64,000 bases of DNA from Anaerolineales bacterium (GCA_020060485.1 JAGVAB010000158.1:1-64000); one strand, 5' to 3'; shown: positions 1 to 9,280, counted from the first letter of the stretch. The notes: a model not told the origin generated them from the letters alone. Numbers and translations: made by a program.

Positions 1-100
1 GCACAATCCGCATGGACGATGCGGTCAGCCGGTAACGTGGGCGGTTGCGCCGGGCGTTGGCTGAGAAGCCGCCTCGTTTACGGGGCGGAGAACGTCACTT
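1..100. other. Window edge; no supported gene
   Basis: These 100 bases lie downstream of the aldolase stop codon on the minus strand. A minus-strand ATG at 13-11 could open a following gene, but only four codons are visible and no ribosome binding site precedes it, so no gene is called. Confidence 0.3.
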
Positions 101-1411
101 TTATAAACCTCTTTGTGCATGCTGCTCCAGCCAATCCACCACCGTGTACAGGGCTGGCAGGCAGATATCATCAATGGTTTTTCCTTGCTTGTATGCCGCT
201 GCCTCATGAGGAACGTTGAAATCCAGGTGGATCAGATCCCTGCAATCCAGATAGTGATGTTGCGCCGCAAAGAATTCCATCAACTCCACGCCCGCCTGGC
301 GAGCCATCCTCCGGCCTGGCTTGTTCTGTGTCAGCACATTGGCATACCGGGCCGCCAGAACTGCGTACCCGCCCAGCAATGCGCCGCAATGTCCCCCCTG
401 GTTGCAAATCCCGCCGCCAAGCATCACCCCAAACAATTGGGTGGTATCAGAATAATACTTTTCTTTTTCTGCGAATGCCATGTAGATCGCTTCGGCGCAG
501 GTATAACCCAGGAGAAAAAGGTCTTTCACGCGTGCCTTCAGCGATGTTTCCCAGCGTTTTCCCGCCCCAATGCTGTCAGACAATTCCAGATAGGATTGCA
601 GGATCGATTTTACAGCCCAATCCTGCGCCTGCTGAATGGAGATGGGTGAGGCCGAGTCGCTGGCCAGGGCTTCTGAAATCCCGGTTTGCAGTGCCTTCAT
701 CAAATCCGAAAACACATTGATCTTGCGAATGCCCAGCTCGATTGTGCGCCGAAGGTTTTGCTCGCCGGTACCGGAAGACCCGTGAAGCACAAGCGGAACA
801 GGCACACTGGTTTTCATGTTTTCCAAACGTTCAAAATCCAGGCGCGGCTCACCGCGATATTCTCCATGGACGGTACCAATCGCCACAGCCAACGCATCAA
901 TACCAGTCAAGCGTACAAATTCAGCAGCCTGCTCCGGATCTGTTAGCCATCCGCGATTTGAATCTTTGGTCAGGTATTTTCCACCAGTGGCCACATGCCC
1001 CAGTTCCGATTCGACTGAAACCCCAGCATTGTGGGCCAGGTTGACCACTTCCTGGGTCCGTGCCACATTCACATCCCATGGTTCAGCACTGGCGTCAATC
1101 ATTACCGAGGTGAATCCAAGCTGGACAGCTTCCCGAATATCTGCAATCTCGAAGGCATGATCCAGATGCAGCGCTACCGGAACCCTGGCATGAGCAGCAA
1201 GCTCACGAATAATGCGAATAAAATGTGCATATTCCCCTACACCAGTGGCAGGTTTGAGAACAGGTGAAAAACTTAAGGCCAGCGGCGCATTGAGCGCCTC
1301 GGCACAATCCAGAAGCGCATTGGCAACCTGGATATTCGGAAAATCGGGGGCAATCACTGCATACCCGTGTTGTTCAGCATCCTGCAAGATTTCTGCTAAC
1401 GTTACCAGCAT
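101..1411 (-). CDS. Class II aldolase fused to a C_GCAxxG_C_C redox-type domain
   Basis: 436 residues. Residues 1-285 are a class II (zinc) fructose-bisphosphate/tagatose-bisphosphate aldolase of the GatY/KbaY/FbaA type: HLDH at 82-85 holds the catalytic Asp and a zinc-ligand His, further metal His are in GTVHG (H182) and LHGSSG (H210). Residues about 290-436 match the C_GCAxxG_C_C family: C305 in GYTC, C336, HCGALLG (C342), C390 and C417. The family has no settled role but is thought redox- or metal-linked. The ATG at 1411 is chosen because AGGAG lies a few bases upstream; a longer reading would run 90 residues into the preceding gene. It is the last visible gene of the PTS operon, 7 nt after the isomerase. 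Expected role: cleave a phosphorylated ketose into DHAP and an aldehyde. Substrate is not deducible. Confidence 0.85.
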   Translation of the reverse strand: MLVTLAEILQDAEQHGYAVIAPDFPNIQVANALLDCAEALNAPLALSFSPVLKPATGVGEYAHFIRIIRELAAHARVPVALHLDHAFEIADIREAVQLGFTSVMIDASAEPWDVNVARTQEVVNLAHNAGVSVESELGHVATGGKYLTKDSNRGWLTDPEQAAEFVRLTGIDALAVAIGTVHGEYRGEPRLDFERLENMKTSVPVPLVLHGSSGTGEQNLRRTIELGIRKINVFSDLMKALQTGISEALASDSASPISIQQAQDWAVKSILQSYLELSDSIGAGKRWETSLKARVKDLFLLGYTCAEAIYMAFAEKEKYYSDTTQLFGVMLGGGICNQGGHCGALLGGYAVLAARYANVLTQNKPGRRMARQAGVELMEFFAAQHHYLDCRDLIHLDFNVPHEAAAYKQGKTIDDICLPALYTVVDWLEQHAQRGL

Positions 1412-1418
1412 GGTACTC

Positions 1419-2849
1419 CTACAAAACCAAATGATCTGTATATGGTTGTCTGGCAAGCGGGATAATCCCCAGCCAGGCCGCCATCTCCAATGCCCCAGGC
1501 GTAAGATGGCCATAAGCCAGGGGATAATGATGCTGGTAACCAGAAACCATGATGGTTTGCACCAGCTCCGGAATAGTTGCGCTTTCACCAGCCACGCTGA
1601 TTTTGCGATACCAGCCGCGGCTGCCCATGTAGGAAGGCTTGAGATTGTCGATCTCACCATCCAGTACCAGCAGATTTTCAAAATCGGGGGTGAAGCCTGC
1701 CACCGTAGCCCTGCCGGGCTTTAAGACCAGATCATTGTGCAGGCCGGTGGGCGGTTTTTGATCCTGGTCGAACAGCCAGAGGGATTGCATCCGCGTGCCA
1801 TTTTCATCAGCCAGACTGGGCGATGTTGGCCCGCAATGCCAGAGCAAAACGCTGTCGTCCTGCGCATCTACTGTGACCAAGTCCATCAAGGTCACCACAT
1901 CTCCCCCACTCAAGTACGTCAGGGCCAGCATGCCTGTTGCGCTTGGAACATCTCCCTCGCAGGCTGCCACCAGACCAACCGTATTCAACTGGCCCATCAG
2001 ACTGCAAACCGCTACGCCATAATCCGCCTGGAAGCGCGGCCAGCAACTGATCGCGATAGCATCCAGCCCCAACTGGTCGGCAGTGTGCTGCACGGCAATT
2101 TGCAGGCGGCTCAACTTATGCAGGTGATTGGTTAGCCTTTGATCGAGATGCACCTTTTCGGTCACAAATGCCTGGGCAGTGGACTGGATTTCGGATTCAT
2201 CTCCCAGATTCTGTGCCTGTTTGAGAACTACATCCAGTTCCAGGCTAATCATCTCGGCGCCGATTTTGCGTTTAAGATTGCGCGGATCAATTATGAGATT
2301 GTCAAAGCCGGGCGCCACCCCACCGATCAACCCAATGCACGCCGTTTGTAAATGGGTAACGGCGGTCAACGCCTGGATGGTAACTCTGAGGCGCTCATCG
2401 AACAATGGCTGGCCGGGCCGGCCAAAAAACCATTTGACTGGCTGTTGATAATCTGTCAGGTAGGTTTTGAGAATGCTGTTGTAAAGATTCAACCCGGTGA
2501 AACTGTTCAAAGGCAACCCGCCTTCAGCAGTCGGCGGCCCTTCTGGTACTGCCCACAACCCCAAACGGACGCCTGTATCCGCAAAGGGGTAGATGAATTG
2601 ACCAGCAGCAAACGAACTACTTTGCAGCAAAATGAAATCTGCCCCCCAATCAGAAAGCAATTTGGCCGCGTTGACCGCCTGTTCCTGGGTATAAATACCC
2701 TGGTCAACCGTTTTCAATTCAAATCGAAAAGTTTCAGCCAGGTGCTGGAGAGACAGGCGATCCTGCTGATAATTACCTTCCTTGTCACCCCGAAAAGGGG
2801 TAACCATCACGCCAGCCAAACCAATCTTGAGTTTTCGGATGTCTTTCAT
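1419..2849 (-). CDS. L-fucose/L-arabinose isomerase-like sugar isomerase
   Basis: 476 residues, about the length of bacterial L-arabinose/L-fucose isomerase-family proteins. The N-terminal half has the alternating hydrophobic pattern of the FucI/AraA Rossmann-like domains. The C-terminal half carries CEGDVPSATGM (about 310-320), which resembles the acidic metal-binding stretch of the family, followed by LLWHCG and a late YGHLTP, plausible His ligands. Such enzymes interconvert aldoses and ketoses using Mn2+. ATG at 2849 is preceded by GAGGAAA. It lies 29 nt after the DhaL-DhaK kinase and 7 nt before the aldolase, so it probably supplies the ketose for those enzymes. Family assignment is good; the actual sugar is unknown, and distant members act on other substrates. 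Confidence 0.75.
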   Translation of the reverse strand: MKDIRKLKIGLAGVMVTPFRGDKEGNYQQDRLSLQHLAETFRFELKTVDQGIYTQEQAVNAAKLLSDWGADFILLQSSSFAAGQFIYPFADTGVRLGLWAVPEGPPTAEGGLPLNSFTGLNLYNSILKTYLTDYQQPVKWFFGRPGQPLFDERLRVTIQALTAVTHLQTACIGLIGGVAPGFDNLIIDPRNLKRKIGAEMISLELDVVLKQAQNLGDESEIQSTAQAFVTEKVHLDQRLTNHLHKLSRLQIAVQHTADQLGLDAIAISCWPRFQADYGVAVCSLMGQLNTVGLVAACEGDVPSATGMLALTYLSGGDVVTLMDLVTVDAQDDSVLLWHCGPTSPSLADENGTRMQSLWLFDQDQKPPTGLHNDLVLKPGRATVAGFTPDFENLLVLDGEIDNLKPSYMGSRGWYRKISVAGESATIPELVQTIMVSGYQHHYPLAYGHLTPGALEMAAWLGIIPLARQPYTDHLVL

Positions 2850-2878
2850 ACGCTTTCCTCACCATGCGTCAAACAGGA

Positions 2879-4549
2879 TCACACCATCGGCCAGCGGAAA
2901 TTGACAGACGCTGCCGGCTGCTGCCACCAATATTCCAACTCTTGATCCACAGCACACAGGGAGAGTGAAAAGCCGCCCATCTCCTGGGTGGTGAAAAGAG
3001 AATTCACCACACTGCCGGCAATCGAAAAACCTTGTGTCAGCAGCTTGTGATGTGCCCGGCGGTAGAGAATGTTCAATTCCATTTGTGAAGTGCCGCCAGA
3101 GCCATTAATAAAGACCAACACCTGCTTGCCAAGCAAGGTCGATAAATCAGCTAACAATCTATCCAGCAACAAATCAACAATTTGATCAGCAGGCAACAAT
3201 TCCCCGCGATATACACCAACTTCACCATGCACGCCGGTGCCGATCTCCACCTGGCCGGAAGGCATTTCAAACAACGGGATACCGGTTGCAGGATGAGTAG
3301 GCGGTCGCACTGCCACTGCCAGGGTTGCCGTGCGCTGATTGGTGCTGCGCATCAAACGGGCAACTTCAGCCAGAGACAGGCCAGCCTCGGCAGCCGCACC
3401 ACCGGTTTTCAAGGCAAACAATAAACCACCCAGGCCGCGGCGTTGCTCAAAGGCTTCCCGCGGAGCGGTGGCAATATCGTCCCCAAGATGAACCGCTTCC
3501 ACCTGTATGCCAAGCTGGGCTGCCCGCCGCATTCCCAGGCGGGCATTGAGCACATCCCCGGCATGGTTGGATATCAGCAGCGCCACCCCGGCTCCGTGCT
3601 CGGCCAACTCGATCGCCCGACCAATTTTTACCCCAGAGGCGCAGGTGAAAATTGGCCCATACACATCACTATCCAGCAAGCCGTGACCCACCAACCCGCC
3701 CATGGACGGTGTGTGACCACCGCCATGACCAATCGCCAGACCAACCTTGCCGCTTTCTTTGGGCTTGGCCCGCACGATAAAACCTTCCGGAAGATAGGAA
3801 ACGATGTGTGGATGAGCCAATGCCAAACCTTCATTGTCCTCGGCAACCATATCATCAGGGTGATTGGTAAATTTGCCTGACGGGCGAAATCCATCCGCCG
3901 CGGTCTGATCGTCTGCTGGCTGCCTGGTCATACCCTGCGCTGCCTCCCGAAAGCATCTGACGATCAAAGCAAAGGACGTTGCCCCGGCATCCTGATAACC
4001 TTTTGAGCGCTCACCCAGGAAATGTGCCCGGCCATGCACAGCCACCATCGCGCGCGTGGAAAGCGCACCGGCCTGGGCAGCATCTTCTGCCGCCAGCAGG
4101 GCCGTGACCGGCGAGACAAACGGCTGAGATTTCAGGGCATCAACTGCCGGCAGGATGGCGTCCAGCATGGTCTTCTGGCCTGGTTGTGCTCCGCCCACTT
4201 GCATGACAGCTTTCATCCCTCCAGCAAAGAATTGAGCCAGGTCTGCGGCTGTGCAATCCCGTTTACCGCGCAGCAAAAGACCGCCCTCGGCAAAGAAAGC
4301 CGCCAACAGCGGACCAATCGCCCCGCCGGCGCTTTCTGCCAGAATTTCGGCGGCAGCGTCCAGCAGGCTGCCGAGATCATCCGCATCATTCGGCAATGAC
4401 CGCATAACTGCCGTGAATGCCCTTGAAACGGTAAAGCCGTGGTCGCCATCACCAACCGCCGCATCCAGAGCATTCAAGGCATCCCGTTCTTCATCAAAAA
4501 CAACTGCCAGGATGGAAAACAGGTTACGAAACTTCGCCAGATCAAACAT
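2879..4549 (-). CDS. DhaL-DhaK fusion: dihydroxyacetone/ketose kinase
   Basis: 556 residues with two domains in the order DhaL then DhaK, the reverse of the common ATP-dependent Dak enzymes. DhaL (about 1-205) shows the nucleotide/Mg Asp triad D29, D34, D36 in the GDGDHG motif. DhaK (about 225-556) keeps the substrate residues: GGH (H279), NHAGD (D332) and the hemiaminal-forming His in TGVHGE (H441). The usual PAH after GHE is replaced by PSM, so substrate contacts differ. Fused kinases of this family use ATP and phosphorylate dihydroxyacetone, erythrulose or other ketoses. ATG at 4549 overlaps the end of the epimerase gene by 8 nt and has GAGG upstream; the TTG at 4555 has no spacing from that site. 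Operon context (isomerase, epimerase, aldolase) suggests a longer ketose as substrate (inference). Confidence 0.85.
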   Translation of the reverse strand: MFDLAKFRNLFSILAVVFDEERDALNALDAAVGDGDHGFTVSRAFTAVMRSLPNDADDLGSLLDAAAEILAESAGGAIGPLLAAFFAEGGLLLRGKRDCTAADLAQFFAGGMKAVMQVGGAQPGQKTMLDAILPAVDALKSQPFVSPVTALLAAEDAAQAGALSTRAMVAVHGRAHFLGERSKGYQDAGATSFALIVRCFREAAQGMTRQPADDQTAADGFRPSGKFTNHPDDMVAEDNEGLALAHPHIVSYLPEGFIVRAKPKESGKVGLAIGHGGGHTPSMGGLVGHGLLDSDVYGPIFTCASGVKIGRAIELAEHGAGVALLISNHAGDVLNARLGMRRAAQLGIQVEAVHLGDDIATAPREAFEQRRGLGGLLFALKTGGAAAEAGLSLAEVARLMRSTNQRTATLAVAVRPPTHPATGIPLFEMPSGQVEIGTGVHGEVGVYRGELLPADQIVDLLLDRLLADLSTLLGKQVLVFINGSGGTSQMELNILYRRAHHKLLTQGFSIAGSVVNSLFTTQEMGGFSLSLCAVDQELEYWWQQPAASVNFRWPMV

Positions 4550-5387
4550 TGGCAACCTCGCGTTTCAAAAAATTTGCTGCCCGGATGGCCGCATGGTCTA
4601 GGTCATCAGCCAGCGGTCGCCAGATGGAAAGGCCTCGACCCACCTCTCCAGCTGTGTTGACAAATGCTTCGGTTACCAGATAACCCTGATACCGGATCGT
4701 CTGCAATGCCTGACACACTTCTGCCCAGGGAATATGCCCTTCGCCGGGAATTTTCCGGTTATTGGCTACACAGTGAAAATGGCCCAAATAATCACCGGCG
4801 CACACAATAGCTTCGGCAAAATGATCTTCTTCCATATTCATATGGAAAGTGTCCAAATGCAGTTTAAGGTTGGGAACGCCCACCTCCTGGATGAGCTGCA
4901 CACCCTGCCAAGCGGTATTGAGCAAGTAACCCTCAAAGCGATTCAAAACTTCCAGACACAGTACGACTCCATGATCGGCGGCCATTTTCGCCGCAATGCG
5001 CAGGGATTCAACGCAATGTTTACGACGCAGAAGCAAATCATCCTGTGGAAAAACACCCCAAGCAGCATAGGTCACCCCGCCCAACACCGGGCTGCCAAGG
5101 GCTGCCGCCCCCGCAATGCAGGCCTGCAAATGCTGCAAACCCGCCTTGCGGATGACCGCATCCGGGCTGGTAATATCTGTTTCCCGTCCCAGGCCGGTGC
5201 CGCAACTGGCCAGCATGCCCTCATCATCCAGTGCACTGCGCAAGCGGGGATAATCCAGGTCCAGCGGGGACAGCAAAGGAAATTCTGCCACATCAAACCC
5301 GGCAATTCTGGCTTTGCGGATCAACGGCAGCAGGTCATCCGACCAGGCTTCCTGCCAGTATGACAAATGAATACCAACAAACAACAT
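4542..5387 (-). CDS. D-tagatose/D-psicose 3-epimerase family protein
   Basis: 281 residues, a TIM-barrel sugar isomerase/epimerase. The four metal ligands of ketose 3-epimerases can be placed: E146 in LEVLNRFE, D179 in LDTFHMNMEE, H205 in GHFHC and E240 in VTEAF; NNRKIPGEG after H205 is also characteristic of this family. The family inverts C3 of free ketoses such as tagatose, psicose or fructose. ATG at 5387 is taken, with AAGG about 8 nt upstream; a GTG directly before it is an alternative. It overlaps the kinase gene, indicating translational coupling. A strong hairpin separates it from the EIIC gene upstream. Likely step: convert the ketose from the isomerase to the epimer that the kinase accepts. 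Confidence 0.85.
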   Translation of the reverse strand: MLFVGIHLSYWQEAWSDDLLPLIRKARIAGFDVAEFPLLSPLDLDYPRLRSALDDEGMLASCGTGLGRETDITSPDAVIRKAGLQHLQACIAGAAALGSPVLGGVTYAAWGVFPQDDLLLRRKHCVESLRIAAKMAADHGVVLCLEVLNRFEGYLLNTAWQGVQLIQEVGVPNLKLHLDTFHMNMEEDHFAEAIVCAGDYLGHFHCVANNRKIPGEGHIPWAEVCQALQTIRYQGYLVTEAFVNTAGEVGRGLSIWRPLADDLDHAAIRAANFLKREVANV

Positions 5388-5416
5388 CACACACCTTGAA
5401 AGAAAAAGGGGTATCT

Positions 5417-5442
5417 CCCCCCTCAGGGTGACTGAAGGGGGG
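5417..5442 (-). terminator. Intercistronic hairpin between EIIC and epimerase
   Basis: Inverted repeat: six C then TCAG (5417-5426), loop GGTGA, CTGA, one bulged A, then six G (5432-5442). On the minus-strand transcript it is followed about 8 nt later by CCCCTTTTTCTTT. It could be a leaky terminator or an RNA-stabilising element that lowers expression of the catabolic genes relative to the PTS genes. No stop of transcription is proven. Confidence 0.55.
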
Positions 5443-5461
5443 GAATTGTTTACTCAACAGA

Positions 5462-6742
5462 TTAGAAGCCCAACAGCCTGGCAATACCGCCTACAACAAT
5501 GGCGATCAGGGAAAAGTCGTTGCCGCCAAAGGCATTGACAAAGCCAGCAGCCGTATTAGCTACAAAGGGCAGCGAAAGCGCCTGCAGAACGATCAGCAGA
5601 ACACCGCCCACGATCGAAGCCAGAATAGCGCCGCGGCGGCCGCCGGTGGCATTGGCCAGGATAGCAGCCGGGCCGACATCAAAGAATGCCGCCACAACCA
5701 GGGGCAGCAGCACATAGCGATACCCCAGAGCGCCGAAGACCACCAGGGTGATCAACGAGGCGATCATGGCAATCGGGAAGCCAATTGCCAGCGCATTCTG
5801 GCCATAGGGGAAGACCATCGGGCAGTCCAGAGCCGGGATGGCATCGGGAACGATTTTCTTGGCAATCCCGTGGAAGGCGGGCACGATCTCGCTCAACATC
5901 AGGCGCACACCGGTGAGCAGGATGGTCAAACTGGCGCCAAACAGAATGCCCTGATAAATGATCCACAGATACCAAATCGGCTGGGAACCACCGGTAAAGG
6001 TCTCGGCTGCCCAAGCCGGGCCGGCAACGAAGCCCATCACCAGATACAGCAGGAACATGATGATCGAGGTGGAAATAGTCATCGACTTGAGGAAACTCAG
6101 GCTCTCCGATATCTTCATATCCTCAGTGGACTTGGAGGGGTCGCCAACCAGTTTGCCGATCCAAGCGCCAACCAGGGCCAGACTGGTGGTTGTATGACCA
6201 ATGGTAAAGTCTTTGGTGCCGGTGAGCTTGAAAACGTAGGGTGCGATCAAGGCCGGCAGAACGGTGGAGAGGACGCCCTGGACAATACTGCCGATCACGA
6301 TCAAGGGCAGGCCGCTTATCTTGCCAGCATCTGCCAGGGCCGCGACCACCATGAAGGCATTCCAAAACATGATATGGCCGGTCAAAAAGACATATTTGAA
6401 CTTGGTCACACGGGCCAAAATCAGGTTCACCACAAAACCAAAGACCATCACTAGGATGACCGGAACACCATACTCGCCCAGAAAAGCAGTCCAATCCACT
6501 GCAATCGCTTCACCCTGGAAGGCATACACTTTGCCAAACAAGGTGGAAATCGGGGAGATCACGCCAACCAGCAGATCGACAGCCGAGAAGAGGATGATAA
6601 CGCCTGCCATTGTCTTGATCGTTCCGCTGACGACTTCGCTTACGGTTTTCCGTTGCAGCAACAGACCAACCAAAGCGACAATCCCAAGCATAAATGTTGG
6701 CAGCAGTCGGGGGACGATATTGAAAATCAGACCTACATTCAT
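5462..6742 (-). CDS. PTS EIIC permease, ascorbate (UlaA/SgaT) type
   Basis: 426 residues, very hydrophobic with roughly ten or more membrane segments. It matches the EIIC-GAT/UlaA family: GTIKTMAGVIIL near residue 40, LTGHIMFWNAF near 135, FTIGHTTTSLALVGAW near 185, and IVPAFHGIAKKIVPDAIPAL with LDCPMVF about 290-320, all in UlaA order. The protein forms the membrane channel that takes up a sugar while EIIB phosphorylates it. ATG at 6742 has AAGGAG 8 nt upstream. Separate EIIA and EIIB genes lie upstream in the same operon with a beta-galactosidase between. Substrate need not be ascorbate: the adjacent glycosidase points to a galactoside or similar sugar (inference). General PTS proteins EI and HPr are not in the window. 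Confidence 0.88.
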   Translation of the reverse strand: MNVGLIFNIVPRLLPTFMLGIVALVGLLLQRKTVSEVVSGTIKTMAGVIILFSAVDLLVGVISPISTLFGKVYAFQGEAIAVDWTAFLGEYGVPVILVMVFGFVVNLILARVTKFKYVFLTGHIMFWNAFMVVAALADAGKISGLPLIVIGSIVQGVLSTVLPALIAPYVFKLTGTKDFTIGHTTTSLALVGAWIGKLVGDPSKSTEDMKISESLSFLKSMTISTSIIMFLLYLVMGFVAGPAWAAETFTGGSQPIWYLWIIYQGILFGASLTILLTGVRLMLSEIVPAFHGIAKKIVPDAIPALDCPMVFPYGQNALAIGFPIAMIASLITLVVFGALGYRYVLLPLVVAAFFDVGPAAILANATGGRRGAILASIVGGVLLIVLQALSLPFVANTAAGFVNAFGGNDFSLIAIVVGGIARLLGF

Positions 6743-6784
6743 GTTCTACGCTCCTTTTACATTGCTAAATAAGAAATGAAAGAC

Positions 6785-8956
6785 CTATTGTTGCGGAACA
6801 TTGACCACCATTTCGATAACCATCACCTCCTCTGCAGCGAGATTAAATGAAAGGGACAATTCGTCCGGCTGCCAGATACAGTCGAGCGGCGCGCGATGCG
6901 GCCAGATCTTCTGCACCTGAACAGCCTGGGTGCCATGCCACTGGAGGGAAAGCTTAACATGGCCCGGTTTTTTCAATAAATTACTGAGCAATATCCACCT
7001 GCGGTTTTCCCATTTCAAAAAGTGTACATCCACCTCGCGGCATGTTTGATAATCATGCTGAATGCGAAAACGCGGTGAAAGACCCAGCGCTGGCAGCAGC
7101 CTGCCCACCACATCGGCCAGGATCGAGGGGGATTGAGACACATGCCCGGCATCTGCTTGAGTGGCGAGATAAATGCCATGACCTTTGCCATAAGCAGCCA
7201 GGGTGAGTGCCGGTTTCTGGTCTTCAAAAGAAGCCAGCACCTGAGTGCCTTCAGCCGGGGTAACCAGGTCACGATTCCACCAGCCGGCATATACTTGCCC
7301 GGCATATTGAATCGCCGGAGCATCCAGGCGATCGGCTTCGACACGCAGGATTCCAAAAGCTTTCTGCAAGCCGGAAATGGGAAGCTGATGATGGTACCAG
7401 CCGCGGCCATCCAGAGTGCCGCAGCGGGCAAACCCCAGCAGAATGCCGCCTGCCTGTACATAATCTGCCAATTGCTCAGCGGTGTGCGTATCCATCAAAC
7501 CCACCATCGGCAATACGATCACCCGGTATTTTTTGCAGTCTCCGCTGGCGATTTGCTCAGGCGTGATGAAATCTACCCCATAACCGGCTTCCCAGAAGGC
7601 GCGGTAAGCGCCGCGTTGGGCAGTGAATAATTTTTCTTCTTCCCCAATGCCGCGAAAAAAGATGGCATTGGCTTTCGACTCAAGAATGGCAATCTCGGAC
7701 TGGAGCACATGGGCATGCATCAAGAAATCGGCGTTTTCAGAAATGAATGTGCCCAACTGTCGGGCAGCATCATATCGCGGAGTCGGACTGCCATCCAGAT
7801 CGACCAGCGCACCCCAGCGCAGGGGCTGGTAATCCCATTCGCGCCAGGGCATGAACAGAATCAATTTGGCATCATGACCCAATGCCTCGATCACGTAATT
7901 GGTCACGTCTTCCGCCCGGGTGTTGAACTCCGGCCCCATCACCCAGCCGCCAATCGGGCCGCTTTCAATTTCATGCAGCCAGAAATCACGACCAACCGAC
8001 TGGCTGACGCTGCGGCCGTGATCCAAAAAGATGGAAATATGTTCCGGCCGGGAAGCCAGTTTGTTGCCGCTGCCCGGGTAAAGATCATAACCAATATGGT
8101 CAATCTGTTTGGCAATCTGCCATTGGTCCAAGCCCATCAAGGTGCCGAATCGATCATAGCCTTTAAAATTAAACGTATTGACCGAAGTGGGATGGTGTAC
8201 ATCCTCCTCGCGAATCAAACGATGCTGCCAGCCAGCAAAGTTGGCAAAGGCCTCTTGCCAGAACAGACGCCAATCGATCCATTTGGAGACCCCGGCCCAG
8301 GCATTGGGCATGCTCCTGGGAGGAAAAACATCTGCCCACGCATTGTACACATAATTGGTGGTACTCCATGACCAGGCATGGGACAGTGATTCCAAGGTCT
8401 GATATTTTTCCTCCGCCCACTGGCGGAACTTGGCCGAACAGTGCTCACAGTAACAATACAGTCCCAGATTTCCATCTTCAAATGCGGGCATGAAAGGGAA
8501 ACCAATCTCGTTGGTGATCTGCCAGCCAAAATGATTGCTGTGTTGGGCAGTAAAATCCAGCAAGGCATGAATATAATTCTGCAAGGCAGTCTGATATGCG
8601 GGATGAGAAATGCAGGCCCAATGATAGGAGGCCCCCAGGGGATAATGCTGATCCGCATTGGAAAGCAAGGGCAAGTCGGGGTGTTTTCTTGCCAGCCACA
8701 GTGGCGGCGAAGACGCCCCGGTACTCAGGATGACCTGAATTCCATACCGGTCCGCAGCACGATAAAAGAGACCCAGCCGTTCGAATGCGTACCTACCCTC
8801 CTCGGGCTCAATCCTGTCCCAGGAAGCGTGGCAGTCCCCCAACCGCACCAGATTCATACCAGCCTGCTGCATCCAAGCCAGATCCTTGTCCCATTGGGAT
8901 TCATCAAAGATCAATGGTGAATAGGATGCGCCGTAAGGAAAGATTTCAGAAGCCAT
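6785..8956 (-). CDS. Glycoside hydrolase family 42 beta-galactosidase
   Basis: 723 residues without a signal peptide, so cytoplasmic. The N-terminal TIM barrel has typical GH42 motifs: YGASYSP at the start, acid/base E150 in WQITNEIG, a zinc-type CYCEHC cluster at about 168-173 followed by FRQWAEEKYQ, and a probable nucleophile E329 in WLHEIESGP. A trimerisation (glutamine amidotransferase-like) domain (about 400-610) and a small beta domain complete the family plan. GH42 enzymes hydrolyse terminal beta-galactosides, sometimes alpha-L-arabinopyranosides. Its gene sits between EIIB and EIIC, 9 nt downstream of EIIB on the transcript, so it probably hydrolyses the sugar brought in by the PTS. 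ATG at 8956 has AGG upstream. Confidence 0.9.
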   Translation of the reverse strand: MASEIFPYGASYSPLIFDESQWDKDLAWMQQAGMNLVRLGDCHASWDRIEPEEGRYAFERLGLFYRAADRYGIQVILSTGASSPPLWLARKHPDLPLLSNADQHYPLGASYHWACISHPAYQTALQNYIHALLDFTAQHSNHFGWQITNEIGFPFMPAFEDGNLGLYCYCEHCSAKFRQWAEEKYQTLESLSHAWSWSTTNYVYNAWADVFPPRSMPNAWAGVSKWIDWRLFWQEAFANFAGWQHRLIREEDVHHPTSVNTFNFKGYDRFGTLMGLDQWQIAKQIDHIGYDLYPGSGNKLASRPEHISIFLDHGRSVSQSVGRDFWLHEIESGPIGGWVMGPEFNTRAEDVTNYVIEALGHDAKLILFMPWREWDYQPLRWGALVDLDGSPTPRYDAARQLGTFISENADFLMHAHVLQSEIAILESKANAIFFRGIGEEEKLFTAQRGAYRAFWEAGYGVDFITPEQIASGDCKKYRVIVLPMVGLMDTHTAEQLADYVQAGGILLGFARCGTLDGRGWYHHQLPISGLQKAFGILRVEADRLDAPAIQYAGQVYAGWWNRDLVTPAEGTQVLASFEDQKPALTLAAYGKGHGIYLATQADAGHVSQSPSILADVVGRLLPALGLSPRFRIQHDYQTCREVDVHFLKWENRRWILLSNLLKKPGHVKLSLQWHGTQAVQVQKIWPHRAPLDCIWQPDELSLSFNLAAEEVMVIEMVVNVPQQ

Positions 8957-8965
8957 CGTACCAAC

Positions 8966-9256
8966 CTACGCGGAAGCAGCCTGCTGAACGATCTCCAGAC
9001 CTCTTTCCGCGATCTGATCCTTGCTCAGGAAGTTGTCGATGACGACCACCGGCTTGGTAATATTCTTGAACATCGAGGCCATGTCGCGGGACGTGAAAAC
9101 AACATCAAAATCCTCGCCAATTGCCGTGGTGGCATCTGCACAAAACGTCTCGGCGGAGATGCCATTTTCCTTTAGTACGCCATCCAGGGTGATCTTCAGG
9201 ATCATGCTGGAGCCCAAACCAAAACCACACACTGTCATGATACGAAGCCGTTTCAT
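8966..9256 (-). CDS. PTS EIIB component, ascorbate (UlaB) type
   Basis: 96 residues. The phosphocysteine loop is visible as VCGFGLGSSMI with C10, exactly where UlaB-type EIIB has its phosphorylated Cys. It receives phosphate from EIIA and passes it to the sugar during transport through EIIC. ATG at 9256 is preferred because GGGAG lies 9 nt upstream; a TTG at 9271 would put that Shine-Dalgarno sequence inside the gene. It lies between EIIA (24-nt gap) and the GH42 gene. Confidence 0.88.
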   Translation of the reverse strand: MKRLRIMTVCGFGLGSSMILKITLDGVLKENGISAETFCADATTAIGEDFDVVFTSRDMASMFKNITKPVVVIDNFLSKDQIAERGLEIVQQAASA

Positions 9257-9280
9257 CTCATTTACTCCCAAACGAATTTA

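Noticed and set aside
1412..1681. 90-residue N-terminal extension of the aldolase
   Set aside because: It overlaps the isomerase gene and has unnatural composition; ATG 1,411 with AGGAG is the real start.
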